Shown here: piece by piece, positions 5,341 through 12,347 of the stretch
How positions within the stretch are numbered: position 1 is the first letter of the stretch
How the letters are laid out: each line of letters starts with the position of its first letter
Position numbers and translations under genes: made by a program
The notes under the pieces: model-generated
Told to the model about the DNA's origin: nothing
Databases searched by the model: none
What the model saw: the letters and a program-made list of their open reading frames with translations, nothing else
From: JBBTSB01 sp964355775
GTDB lineage: Bacteria > Patescibacteriota > Minisyncoccia > 2-02-FULL-40-12 > IGHO2-01-FULL-4-A
Direction: 5' to 3'
Length of the DNA: 12,347 nt
Assembly (NCBI GenBank): GCA_964355775.1
Contig: CAYHEP010000025.1
Coordinates: 1 to 12,347, forward strand

Positions 5341-6474
5341 ATGATCAAACATCTACCAACAACAATCCCAAGCTCGCCCGGGGTGTATTTTTTCCGAAAT
5401 GCTAAAGGCGCGATAGTTTATATTGGCAAAGCGCTCAACCTTCGCAACCGTCTCCGTCAACATCCGATGTTGACACGCGCTGACAAACTCGACTGGCAGG
5501 AGGTGGGTTCCGAAATCGAGGCGCTGATTGTGGAGTCGCAGTTTATCAAGAAATACAAACCCCGCTACAACATCTCGCTTCGAGATGATAAAAACTATGT
5601 GTACGTACAAATAACGGATGATGAATTCCCAAAGATTTTTGTGACGCATCCGCGTAGGAACCTGCCTGCCGGCAGGCAGGTCGGCCCGTTTACCAGCTCG
5701 ACCGAACTCCGTGCCGCCCTCAAAGCCATCCGTAAGCTCATTCCCTACTGCACGTGTAAACGATCTCACTTCAAAATGTGTTTAAACGGACATTTAGGAC
5801 TTTGTTTAGGATTCTGTTGTTTGAAAAATCCGAAATCCGAAGCACGAAATACGAAACAATATCAAAAAAATATAAAACTTATAAAGGATATATTTTCGGG
5901 AAAAAAGAAAGCACTTAAAGCATTTCCAAGGGTTTTTGAAAATATCAAAGTCATCAAAGAAATCGCCGGACGAGAATCGGCAATCGCGGGTTTGGAAAAA
6001 GTATTTAAATTAAAAAATATAAAAAGAATAGAGGCTTATGATATTTCTAACATACAGGGAACATACGCGACCGGCTCGATGGTGGTTTTTGAAAACGGCT
6101 ATCCCAATAAGTCGGAGTACCGAAAGTTCAAAATCCAAGCACCAAATATACCAAATGATATTCTCATGCTCGACGAAATGCTCTCGCGAAGATTCGCGCA
6201 TTACGAATGGTCGAAGCCTGACTTGATCTTGATCGACGGCGGTATCGCGCAGTTCAATGTGGCGAAGAAATACTTTTCACCCGTCTTGAGCATCGCCAAA
6301 GGCAGGCAGGAGATTTTCTCCAGTACGCTTTCCCGACCATTAGCTATCAGCCATTTGCCATCGTCGGTTGCTCACCTTCTCCAACACCTCGACGCCGAGG
6401 CGCACCGCTTTGCCATCACCTACTACCGCTCATTGCATACCAAGAGCATTTCTGGTAGACTGAAAGGCACATGA
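5341..6474 (+). CDS. uvrC: UvrC, short form of the excinuclease subunit
   Basis: UvrC makes both incisions around a DNA lesion in UvrABC nucleotide-excision repair. The 377-residue product has an N-terminal GIY-YIG nuclease (GVY at 14-16, YIG at 27-29, ALIVES around 61-66). A cysteine cluster follows: C137/C139, C147, C155 and C159, with the C-x7-C-x3-C spacing of the UvrC iron-sulfur site. Next come a basic linker and the RNase-H-like second nuclease: EAYDISNIQG with D234, GSMVVFENG, PDLILIDGG, DAEAHRFAITYYR. It ends there, without the C-terminal helix-hairpin-helix tail of the roughly 600-residue proteins. Two insertions are seen: LPAGRQ (108-113) from a perfect palindrome, and PKSEARNTKQ (164-173) from a 7-bp repeat. 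The stop overlaps the next start as ATGA. Confidence 0.93.
   Translation: MIKHLPTTIPSSPGVYFFRNAKGAIVYIGKALNLRNRLRQHPMLTRADKLDWQEVGSEIEALIVESQFIKKYKPRYNISLRDDKNYVYVQITDDEFPKIFVTHPRRNLPAGRQVGPFTSSTELRAALKAIRKLIPYCTCKRSHFKMCLNGHLGLCLGFCCLKNPKSEARNTKQYQKNIKLIKDIFSGKKKALKAFPRVFENIKVIKEIAGRESAIAGLEKVFKLKNIKRIEAYDISNIQGTYATGSMVVFENGYPNKSEYRKFKIQAPNIPNDILMLDEMLSRRFAHYEWSKPDLILIDGGIAQFNVAKKYFSPVLSIAKGRQEIFSSTLSRPLAISHLPSSVAHLLQHLDAEAHRFAITYYRSLHTKSISGRLKGT
5660..5681. repeat. Perfect 22-bp palindrome inserted in uvrC
   Basis: ACCTGCCTGCC is followed directly by its reverse complement. In frame it encodes LPAGRQ between two GIY-YIG-domain strands (after THPRRN, before VGPF), where family members normally have a variable loop. 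An incomplete relative occurs at 11910-11927, and a half-like GGCAGGCAGG is at about 6301-6310. Confidence 0.85.
5831..5858 (+). repeat. Four 7-bp tandem units (CGAAATM-like) in uvrC linker
   Basis: CGAA recurs at 5831, 5838, 5845 and 5852, giving CGAAATC, CGAAGCA, CGAAATA and CGAAACA in tandem. They encode about ten residues (PKSEARNTKQ) directly after the cysteine cluster, where the family usually passes straight into a short helix. Confidence 0.7.
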
Positions 6475-6623
6475 TAAAGATCATTCGCGTCTTCGTTGGA
6501 ACGCTATTGGGGCTCTATATTGCTGATTATTTTGGCTTTATCGGTGTCCATGGCATCCAATACCTCTGGGCCGGTCTCGTCGTCATGGCGGCGGTGTTTG
6601 TCCTCAAAGGTTTCAATTTCTAA
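6471..6623 (+). CDS. Small membrane protein, 50 residues, unknown function
   Basis: The frame starts at ATG 6471, overlapping the uvrC stop as ATGA, and ends with TAA one base before the secG ATG. The product begins MIKIIRVFVGTLLGLYIADYF and ends VLKGFNF. It has two hydrophobic segments (about 4-24 and 31-46) separated by a GVHG turn, so a two-pass inner-membrane protein is likely. Tight coupling to both neighbours, with an uninterrupted frame filling the gap, supports a real gene. I do not recognise the family. A role linked to SecG or membrane insertion is only a guess from position. Confidence 0.72.
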   Translation: MIKIIRVFVGTLLGLYIADYFGFIGVHGIQYLWAGLVVMAAVFVLKGFNF

Positions 6624-6624
6624 C

Positions 6625-6837
6625 ATGACCCCAATCACCATAGCACAAACCGTGTTAGGCGCGCTTCTGATTATTGCGATATTGCTCCAACAGCGCGGAA
6701 GCGGTCTTTCGGGATCGTTTGGCGGAGATGGCAGTACGTACTCTACGCGCCGGGGAGCTGAAAAGATCATTTTTGGCGCGACCATTGTTCTCGCAGTTCT
6801 CTGGATCGGCATCTCGATTGTCCGTCTTTTCGTATAA
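6625..6837 (+). CDS. secG: Preprotein translocase subunit SecG
   Basis: SecG is the small accessory subunit of the SecYEG channel and assists SecA-driven protein export. The 70-residue protein has the expected two membrane segments (about 5-21 and 50-68). Between them is a cytoplasmic glycine-rich loop, LLQQRGSGLSGSFGGDGSTYSTRRGAEK, where LLQ, GLSGSFGG and RRGAEK are the family hallmarks. The start is ATG 6625, one base after the preceding small gene; the same frame is open further upstream, but the domain begins here. Length is normal for the family. Confidence 0.93.
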   Translation: MTPITIAQTVLGALLIIAILLQQRGSGLSGSFGGDGSTYSTRRGAEKIIFGATIVLAVLWIGISIVRLFV

Positions 6838-6888
6838 ACAAACCACATTCACGTGACTCCAGACTTACATCAACTTGATAACTTTTTT

Positions 6889-8568
6889 ATGGAACCAAAA
6901 AAAGAACGTGATAAACGTTTCGGGTTTTTCCCTTCAAAAGAACAACTCTATTGCCTGCCTCGGGTGTTGTCTGCTCGTGAGCGCTTTATCATTATCATAC
7001 TCACGGCAATCGGCTTGTTCTCGCTTTTAGCTCTGCCGATCAGTGCGCATTACCACAACACGGTTGTAGCGCCAGACTACGGCGGATCGTGGACCGAGGG
7101 TACTGTAGGATCTCTCGGACATCTTAATCCTCTACTCCTACAGGCAAATGATACCGACAGCGATCTTGCAAATTTGCTATTTGCTGGACTCTTGCGATTT
7201 GGGAGCGATGGAAAACTCAAGCCCGATTTGGCGGAATCATACACAGTTTCCGATGACGGCTTGACATACACGTTTAAACTCAAACATGATCTCCGATGGC
7301 ACGATGGTACCGCACTCACGGCGGACGATGTCGTGTTTACGATTATCACGGCTCAAAACAGCGACTACGACAGCCCGCAACGCATCAACTGGCAGGGCGT
7401 AGATATCAATAAACAAAATGATTTAACGATCGTATTCACATTGAAAAATCGCTACGCTCAATTCATCAATAACACGACGCTCGGTATCCTTCCACGCCAT
7501 ATATGGGAAAATGTAAAAGCGAGTAGTTTTGGACTTTCTGAAAACAACCTCAAACCAATCGGCTCGGGACCGTATAAATTTTCTAAAATCAGAAAAGACA
7601 CGCTCGGCAATATTGTTGCGCTTGAGTTGATCGCGTTTGATAAATATGCTCTCGGACGTCCGTATATCGACCGCATTACCTTTCAATTTTACAACGAAGA
7701 AGAGGACGCGATCACCGCATATCGGAATGGCACCGTGCAAGCGCTTAGTCTCATGTCAACACAACGTCTCGACATGGTCTCCGCAAAAAACAATGCCTCA
7801 TTCCATAAATACCGCCTCCCGCGCTACTTTGGTGTTTTCTTTAATCAAAACCACAGCAAACTTCTCTCAGATAAAAACGCAAGGCTTGCACTGAATTATG
7901 CTACTGACAAACAAATGATTGTAGACGTCGCCCTCAAAGGAAATGGTACTGTAGTTGACTCACCTTTGCTTCCCGGTATCATTGACATTCCTAATAGCAC
8001 AACAGCATATCCTTACGATCTCGAAAAAGCAAAACAATTTCTTTCTGGCGTCAAAGAGCCGTTGGATATCGAGATTACGACCTCGAGTTGGCCGGAATTG
8101 AAAACCGTAGCTGAAACATTGAAACAACAGTGGGAGGAAGCTGGATTCCATGTATCGATTCGTATGCTTTCGGTTCCGGAGATTCAGCAAGCGATCAAAG
8201 AGCGTGATTACTCTGCGTTGCTTTTTGGAGAGGTACTGGGCCTCGATCCGGACCCGTTCAGTTTTTGGCATTCTTCCCAAAAGAAAGACCCGGGACTGAA
8301 TCTTTCGCTTTTTGATGATAAAAAAGCTGATGCTATTTTAGAAGATGCGAGACAAATATTGGACGATGAAAAGCGCAAAACCGAATATGCTAAGCTTCAA
8401 GATGTCATCCTTGCTGAAGCACCTGCGGTACTCTTGTACAGTCCGGATTATATCTACCTCCTTCCAAAAACAATCCATACGACCAGCGAACGTGTCATAG
8501 CCGTTCCGGCAAATCGATTCGATACTGTGCACGAGTGGTATATTGACACACGGCGCGTATCGCGCTAG
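6889..8568 (+). CDS. Peptide-type ABC transporter substrate-binding protein (SBP_bac_5)
   Basis: This is a solute-binding protein of the OppA/DppA class that captures oligopeptides or similar ligands outside the membrane. From ATG 6889 it is 559 residues. Residues 1-30 are basic and cytoplasmic, and about 33-52 is a membrane segment (FIIIILTAIGLFSLLALP). There is no lipobox cysteine, so it is anchored by this helix. The SBP_bac_5 fold then follows: LNPLL near the start, LFAGLLRFG, LKPDLAESYTVSDDGLTYTFKLKHDLRWHDG, ADDVVFT, GSGPYKF, the ALNYATDKQMI segment, and a C-terminal APAVLLYSPDY. No permease or ATPase partner of this transporter type is next to it. A GTG at 6853 is an alternative start. 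The region ahead of either start has no Shine-Dalgarno sequence. Confidence 0.92.
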   Translation: MEPKKERDKRFGFFPSKEQLYCLPRVLSARERFIIIILTAIGLFSLLALPISAHYHNTVVAPDYGGSWTEGTVGSLGHLNPLLLQANDTDSDLANLLFAGLLRFGSDGKLKPDLAESYTVSDDGLTYTFKLKHDLRWHDGTALTADDVVFTIITAQNSDYDSPQRINWQGVDINKQNDLTIVFTLKNRYAQFINNTTLGILPRHIWENVKASSFGLSENNLKPIGSGPYKFSKIRKDTLGNIVALELIAFDKYALGRPYIDRITFQFYNEEEDAITAYRNGTVQALSLMSTQRLDMVSAKNNASFHKYRLPRYFGVFFNQNHSKLLSDKNARLALNYATDKQMIVDVALKGNGTVVDSPLLPGIIDIPNSTTAYPYDLEKAKQFLSGVKEPLDIEITTSSWPELKTVAETLKQQWEEAGFHVSIRMLSVPEIQQAIKERDYSALLFGEVLGLDPDPFSFWHSSQKKDPGLNLSLFDDKKADAILEDARQILDDEKRKTEYAKLQDVILAEAPAVLLYSPDYIYLLPKTIHTTSERVIAVPANRFDTVHEWYIDTRRVSR

Positions 8569-8571
8569 AAT
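8543..8571 (+). promoter_or_regulatory. Near-consensus sigma-70 promoter for tRNA-Leu and RNase J
   Basis: TTGACA (8543-8548), a 17-bp spacer and TAGAAT (8566-8571) match the consensus at 6 of 6 and 5 of 6 bases. The promoter overlaps the end of the binding-protein gene. Transcription would start near 8578, about 34 nt before the mature tRNA 5' end. Confidence 0.8.
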
Positions 8572-8611
8572 GAGAGCACTATTATCTTGATCTCTTTGTA
8601 AAAAAATCATA

Positions 8612-8695
8612 GCGGATGTGGTGGAACTGGCAGACACGCTGGCTTCAGGAGCCAGTGATCGCAAGATCTTGAGAGTTCAAATCTCTCCATCCGCA
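8612..8695 (+). tRNA. tRNA-Leu (CAG anticodon)
   Basis: An 84-nt cloverleaf folds here. The acceptor arms GCGGATG (8612-8618) and CATCCGC (8688-8694) pair perfectly. The anticodon stem CTGGC/GCCAG closes the loop TTCAGGA, giving anticodon CAG for CUG codons. A long variable arm (GATCGCAAGATC-like hairpin) marks a class II tRNA, and the T-arm contains GTTCAAATC. The discriminator base is A, and no CCA is encoded. Confidence 0.96.
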
Positions 8696-8718
8696 CTCAT
8701 TAAATAATCTCTTAATCT

Positions 8719-10554
8719 ATGCAGAACGATGTGATAGAACAGAAGGACAGCAAAGGACAGATGATGACCCTGACGCCGGGGCGCAAGCACAAACCCCCGC
8801 GCTACCGCGACAACCGCAACAACGGTCCAAAAAAACGCACCATGCAGGTGCTCAAGCGTCCCGAGCGGGACGTACATCCGGACCACATGCAACAGGATTC
8901 GCTCAAAGTCACCCACTTGGGGGGTCTTGGCGAAATCGGCAGAAACATGCAGGTCTTGGAATACAAAGAGGACATCATCCTTGTCGACGCTGGATTTGGC
9001 TTCCCCGAAGACGATCAACCCGGCATTGACTACAACCTGCCAAATGTCAGCTATTTAGCTGACAAAATTGACCGCATCCGCGGACTCATCATCACCCATG
9101 GTCACTATGACCACATCGGTGCGCTTCCTTATATTCTCACCAAGATCGGCAATCCCCCCATCTACTGCTCGCGACTGACGTGGGGCATCGTGATGAAACG
9201 CCACCAGGAGTTTCCTCACCTTCCCGCCATGGACATCACGATCGTTGATGACCGCGACATCATCCAGCTGGGAGAAAACTTCAAAGTGGAGTTTGTCCAC
9301 GTCAACCACAATATCCCGGAAGATTTGGCCCTCCATATCACGACACCTGTAGCTTCGGTCTTTCACACGGCAGACTTTAAGTTTGATCCGCAACCGCTCA
9401 ACGAAAAACCCACCGACATCGAATACCTAAAGCAAATCGGCGACAAAGGTGTCACTCTACTGTTGTCCGATTCCACGGGTGCCGAACGACCGGGATCATC
9501 AGTTTCTGAAAGTGCGATTTACGAAAACTTAGAAAAGATTTTCCAACAATCAAAAGGACGTATCATCACCGCGACGTTTTCCTCGCTTATCAATCGCATT
9601 CAGCAATTGATTCAGCTCTCCGAAAAATACAACCGCAAAGTGGCCGTAGACGGCTACAGCCTCAAGAGCAACGTGGAAATCCTCAAGGAGATGAACCAGC
9701 TCCGTATGAAAAAAGACACCCAAATCTCCGTCGAGCAGGTTGATGATTTCCCTGACAATCAAGTCACGGTCATCGGCACTGGAGCGCAGGGCGAAGAGCG
9801 CGCTGTCATGATGCGCATCGCCTCGGGAGAACACCGGTTTGTACGGCTCAAAGACACTGACACGATCATCTTTTCTTCATCGGTCATTCAGGGCAATGAG
9901 CGCACCGTCCAGCGCATGCGCGATCTCCTCTACCGGATGGGTGCCAACGTCTACCACTACCAGATGATGGACATCCACACGGGAGGCCACGCGCTCCAAG
10001 ACGACCTCAAGCGCATGATGATGTACATCCGTCCCAAGTATTTCCTCCCCAACCACGGCTACTACTCGATGATGGTCACCCACGCAAAACTCGCGCAGGA
10101 CATAGGCATTCCAAAAGAAAACTGCATAGTCCCTGACAACGGCAACATCATCCATGTCACCGAAGATGCATGGTGGTATGATAAAAAATCAGCGATGGTG
10201 GACAATATCATGGTGGACGGCCTCGGTGTCGGCGATGTCGGCAACGTAGTAATCCGCGACCGTCAAGTGCTCGCCGAAGATGGCATGTTTGTGATCGTTA
10301 CACTGATTGATTCCAAAACCGGTCAAGTGCGTGGCAGTCCTGACATTATCTCGCGCGGATTCGTCTATCTCAAAGAAAACAAAGAGCTCTTGATCCAAGT
10401 CCGCAAACGCATCCGCACGATCGTCGCAAAATCCGGCACCCGTCCGATCAACTGGACCGACCTCAAAGACGTCATCCGCGAAGATATCGGCCTCTTCCTC
10501 TTCCAAAAAACCGAACGCCGCCCCATGATCTTGCCAGTAGTCATCGAAGTCTAA
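8719..10554 (+). CDS. rnj: Ribonuclease J
   Basis: RNase J is a zinc-dependent metallo-beta-lactamase/beta-CASP nuclease with 5'-3' exonuclease and endonuclease activity in mRNA turnover and rRNA maturation. The 611-residue product begins with a basic, low-complexity extension (about 1-58) rich in R, K, N and P, which may help bind RNA. The catalytic domain follows: GGLGEIGRNM, the signature HGHYDH (127-132), HTADFKFDP, DSTGAERPG, a beta-CASP insert and HTGGHALQDDL. A C-terminal RNase J domain includes SPDIISRGFVY. Codon and base use match its neighbours. It starts 23 bp after the tRNA with no Shine-Dalgarno sequence and is probably expressed from the promoter ahead of the tRNA. Overlapping minus-strand frames are shadows. 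Confidence 0.96.
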   Translation: MQNDVIEQKDSKGQMMTLTPGRKHKPPRYRDNRNNGPKKRTMQVLKRPERDVHPDHMQQDSLKVTHLGGLGEIGRNMQVLEYKEDIILVDAGFGFPEDDQPGIDYNLPNVSYLADKIDRIRGLIITHGHYDHIGALPYILTKIGNPPIYCSRLTWGIVMKRHQEFPHLPAMDITIVDDRDIIQLGENFKVEFVHVNHNIPEDLALHITTPVASVFHTADFKFDPQPLNEKPTDIEYLKQIGDKGVTLLLSDSTGAERPGSSVSESAIYENLEKIFQQSKGRIITATFSSLINRIQQLIQLSEKYNRKVAVDGYSLKSNVEILKEMNQLRMKKDTQISVEQVDDFPDNQVTVIGTGAQGEERAVMMRIASGEHRFVRLKDTDTIIFSSSVIQGNERTVQRMRDLLYRMGANVYHYQMMDIHTGGHALQDDLKRMMMYIRPKYFLPNHGYYSMMVTHAKLAQDIGIPKENCIVPDNGNIIHVTEDAWWYDKKSAMVDNIMVDGLGVGDVGNVVIRDRQVLAEDGMFVIVTLIDSKTGQVRGSPDIISRGFVYLKENKELLIQVRKRIRTIVAKSGTRPINWTDLKDVIREDIGLFLFQKTERRPMILPVVIEV

Positions 10555-10566
10555 AAGCGGTACAAT
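10538..10566 (+). promoter_or_regulatory. Candidate promoter for the ABC exporter gene
   Basis: TAGTCA (10538-10543) and TACAAT (10561-10566) are 17 bp apart, matching 4 of 6 and 5 of 6 consensus bases. The predicted start is about 5 nt before ATG 10579, so the message could be leaderless. The same TACAAT box precedes uvrC. Confidence 0.4.
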
Positions 10567-10578
10567 AGAATCATCTCC

Positions 10579-12347
10579 ATGTCCCAACCGAGTTATCGGA
10601 CCATTTTGAAATATTATTGGATGCAGGTGCGAAAGCACCGCGGGTTGTTTTTTGGCATTTTCATTTTCTACGGCGTTGGTGCCGCACTGGGAGACATCAT
10701 TAATCCTATTTGGTACCGGCACTTGATCGATGTAGTCAGCAGCAGCACTGATCGTACCGCCGACTGGCCGAAACTCATCCACCTAGTGCTACTGATCGGC
10801 GGCACGATGGTCATCTTCAATGTAGCCTTCCGTATGGGAGATTATCTGATCAATGTTTTTCAGTCCAAAACCATGAAAAACTTGGCGGATTATGCTTTTG
10901 CCAAGCTCACCAATCACTCGTATCAGTTTTTTGCAAATAATTTTTCGGGGAGTCTTGTCACCAAGGTTAAGCGCCTCGTACGTTCGTTTGAAGACGCACA
11001 TGACAATATCATGTACACGTTTTGGTTTACGACGGTTCAGGTAGTAGGCGCAGTGATCGCACTGTCGTTTTCAGCACCGCTCCTTGCTGGCATCTTGATC
11101 TTGTGGACGGTCATCTACATCTTCCTTGCGTACTACATGACGAAGAAAAAAATCCCTTACGACATCACAGAATCGGCGGCGGATTCAAAAGTTACGGGAC
11201 GGCTGGCTGACGCGATCACGAATATTCTCAATCTCAAGATATTCAGCTCACGCGCTCCCGAAATCCGAGGATTCGAAGCAGTCACGGAGTCAGAGCGAGT
11301 CGCGCGGTATCGTGCGTGGCGATTTGGGAGCACGCTCTACATGATCCAAGCATTGATGTTTTCCGTATTGGAACTCATACTGGTTGTAATTTCACTCTAT
11401 CTTTGGCGTGAAGGGATCATCACCGTCGGTGTCATCGTGCTCGTGCAGTTTTATCTGTTTAGCATGTTTCACAATCTATGGAATCTCGGCAAAGCGATGG
11501 GCAGATTATCCAAAAATTTCGCCGATGCCGCGGAAATTGTCGAAATCTTTGAGACTCCGTTGGACATCAAAGACCCCGCGCATCCCGAACCGCTCCGCAT
11601 CGCAAAAGGGCTCGTGCTTATAGACAACGTTTCGTTTCAGTATCAAAAAGATAGCAACGATGTGCTGACTGACTTTACGCTCGAAATCCCCGCCGGACAG
11701 CATGTGGGACTCGTCGGACATTCCGGTGCCGGCAAATCTACGATCACAAAACTCCTGCTACGTTTTTCGGATATAAAAAACGGATTAATTACGATCGACG
11801 GACAAGATATTCGCAACGTCACCCAAGACGACTTGCGGTCCAAGATTGCCTACGTCCCGCAGGATCCAATCCTGTTTCACCGATCACTGCGTGAAAACAT
11901 CGGCTACGGCCTGCCTGCTCAGGCAGGAAATCCAAACGCCACCGAAGAAGCTATCCTCGATGCTTCCAAAAAGGCCCGCGCACATGAGTTTATCGTCTCC
12001 CTGCCCAAAGGCTACGATACGCTCGTCGGCGAACGCGGGATCAAGTTGTCAGGCGGAGAGCGCCAGCGTGTCGCGATCGCCCGCGCCATGCTCAAAAATG
12101 CGCCCATTGTCGTCCTCGACGAGGCAACCAGTTCGCTCGACAGCACTAGCGAGCATTATATCCAAGAGGCGCTCAAAGAACTTATGCTCGGGCGCACGAC
12201 GCTTGTCATCGCCCACCGTTTGAGCACGATCCAGCACCTCGATCGCATCGTGGTCATGGAAAACGGTCGCATCATCGAAGACGGCACGCACGCCGAACTC
12301 ATCGCCCGCGAAGGCGCCTACCACGAATTCTGGACCCACCAAACGGC
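10579..12347 (+). CDS. ABC exporter, fused membrane and ATPase domains, 3' end cut
   Basis: This half-transporter of the exporter class would work as a homo- or heterodimer to move lipids, peptides or drugs across the membrane using ATP. The frame is open from ATG 10579 to the right edge (589 complete codons). Residues 1-330 hold about six membrane helices, starting at GLFFGIFIFYGVGAAL. The nucleotide-binding domain has Walker A GHSGAGKST with K386, a Q-loop at YVPQDP, the signature LSGGERQ (490-496), Walker B IVVLDE (510-515) and the H-loop H546. At ENIGYGLPAQAGNPNATEE a short insertion, LPAQAG, is encoded by an 18-bp inverted repeat; family members usually run straight from YG to a short acidic stretch. 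Substrate is not predictable. Few residues are likely missing. Confidence 0.93.
   Translation, partial: MSQPSYRTILKYYWMQVRKHRGLFFGIFIFYGVGAALGDIINPIWYRHLIDVVSSSTDRTADWPKLIHLVLLIGGTMVIFNVAFRMGDYLINVFQSKTMKNLADYAFAKLTNHSYQFFANNFSGSLVTKVKRLVRSFEDAHDNIMYTFWFTTVQVVGAVIALSFSAPLLAGILILWTVIYIFLAYYMTKKKIPYDITESAADSKVTGRLADAITNILNLKIFSSRAPEIRGFEAVTESERVARYRAWRFGSTLYMIQALMFSVLELILVVISLYLWREGIITVGVIVLVQFYLFSMFHNLWNLGKAMGRLSKNFADAAEIVEIFETPLDIKDPAHPEPLRIAKGLVLIDNVSFQYQKDSNDVLTDFTLEIPAGQHVGLVGHSGAGKSTITKLLLRFSDIKNGLITIDGQDIRNVTQDDLRSKIAYVPQDPILFHRSLRENIGYGLPAQAGNPNATEEAILDASKKARAHEFIVSLPKGYDTLVGERGIKLSGGERQRVAIARAMLKNAPIVVLDEATSSLDSTSEHYIQEALKELMLGRTTLVIAHRLSTIQHLDRIVVMENGRIIEDGTHAELIAREGAYHEFWTHQT
11910..11927. 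repeat. 8-bp inverted repeat related to the uvrC palindrome
   Basis: CCTGCCTG, two bases, then CAGGCAGG. The arms are the same as the outer arms of the 22-bp palindrome in uvrC, with a shorter centre. It encodes LPAQAG inside the ATPase domain of the ABC exporter. Confidence 0.75.

Noticed and set aside
6496..6624. Longer secG starting at 6496
   Set aside because: The extra N-terminal codons overlap the small membrane protein in another frame and are not SecG-like. The SecG domain begins at ATG 6625.
10189..10782. Minus-strand open frame of 197 codons
   Set aside because: It is antisense to the end of RNase J and the start of the ABC exporter, both of which have clear family motifs.
1..12347. 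CRISPR array or insertion sequence
   Set aside because: No spaced direct repeats of CRISPR type, no transposase and no terminal inverted repeats were seen. The only long repeat is the TR/VR pair.

Overview
The window looks like a chromosomal segment of a Patescibacteria/CPR bacterium (Parcubacteria-like). Several things point that way. Genes are tightly packed and most lack a Shine-Dalgarno sequence. UvrC is short and has no C-terminal helix-hairpin-helix region. A palindromic CCTGCCTG/CAGGCAGG element is inserted inside coding sequences; I recall such elements from this lineage. The gene neighbourhood is secG, peptide-binding protein, tRNA-Leu, RNase J. This placement is inference; no 16S gene or marker search was possible.

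Left part (minus strand, read right to left): the centrepiece is a complete diversity-generating retroelement (DGR) at about 1819-4238. A GC-rich target gene (4238-3633) ends in a 126-bp variable repeat (VR, 3637-3762). A second copy, the template repeat (TR, 3174-3299), lies 463 bp away, and a DGR-type reverse transcriptase (2766-1819) follows. All 18 differences between TR and VR fall at template adenines on the coding strand, which is the signature of adenine-specific mutagenic homing. An avd-like accessory gene (2802-3140) sits between TR and RT on the opposite strand. A long stem-loop and an intrinsic terminator lie just past the VR. Downstream of the RT, only 9 bp away and on the same strand, come the housekeeping genes tsaC (threonylcarbamoyl-AMP synthase) and glyA (serine hydroxymethyltransferase, 3' end cut by the window edge). 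Upstream of the target gene is a winged-helix plus nucleotidyltransferase-like gene (5312-4398).

Right part (plus strand): uvrC (5341-6474) overlaps a previously unlisted 50-residue membrane protein gene. These are followed by secG, an SBP_bac_5 peptide-binding protein with an N-terminal membrane anchor, tRNA-Leu(CAG), RNase J, and an ABC exporter (membrane plus ATPase fusion) cut by the right edge. A near-consensus sigma-70 promoter (TTGACA-17-TAGAAT) lies in the end of the binding-protein gene and should drive the tRNA and RNase J.

How the parts fit: the right half is ordinary DNA repair, secretion, transport and RNA-turnover machinery. The DGR is an accessory module placed between the nucleotidyltransferase gene and tsaC-glyA. 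In it, RT plus Avd would copy TR RNA with errors at adenines and write the cDNA into the VR, changing 13 residues in the C-terminal 40 of the target protein.
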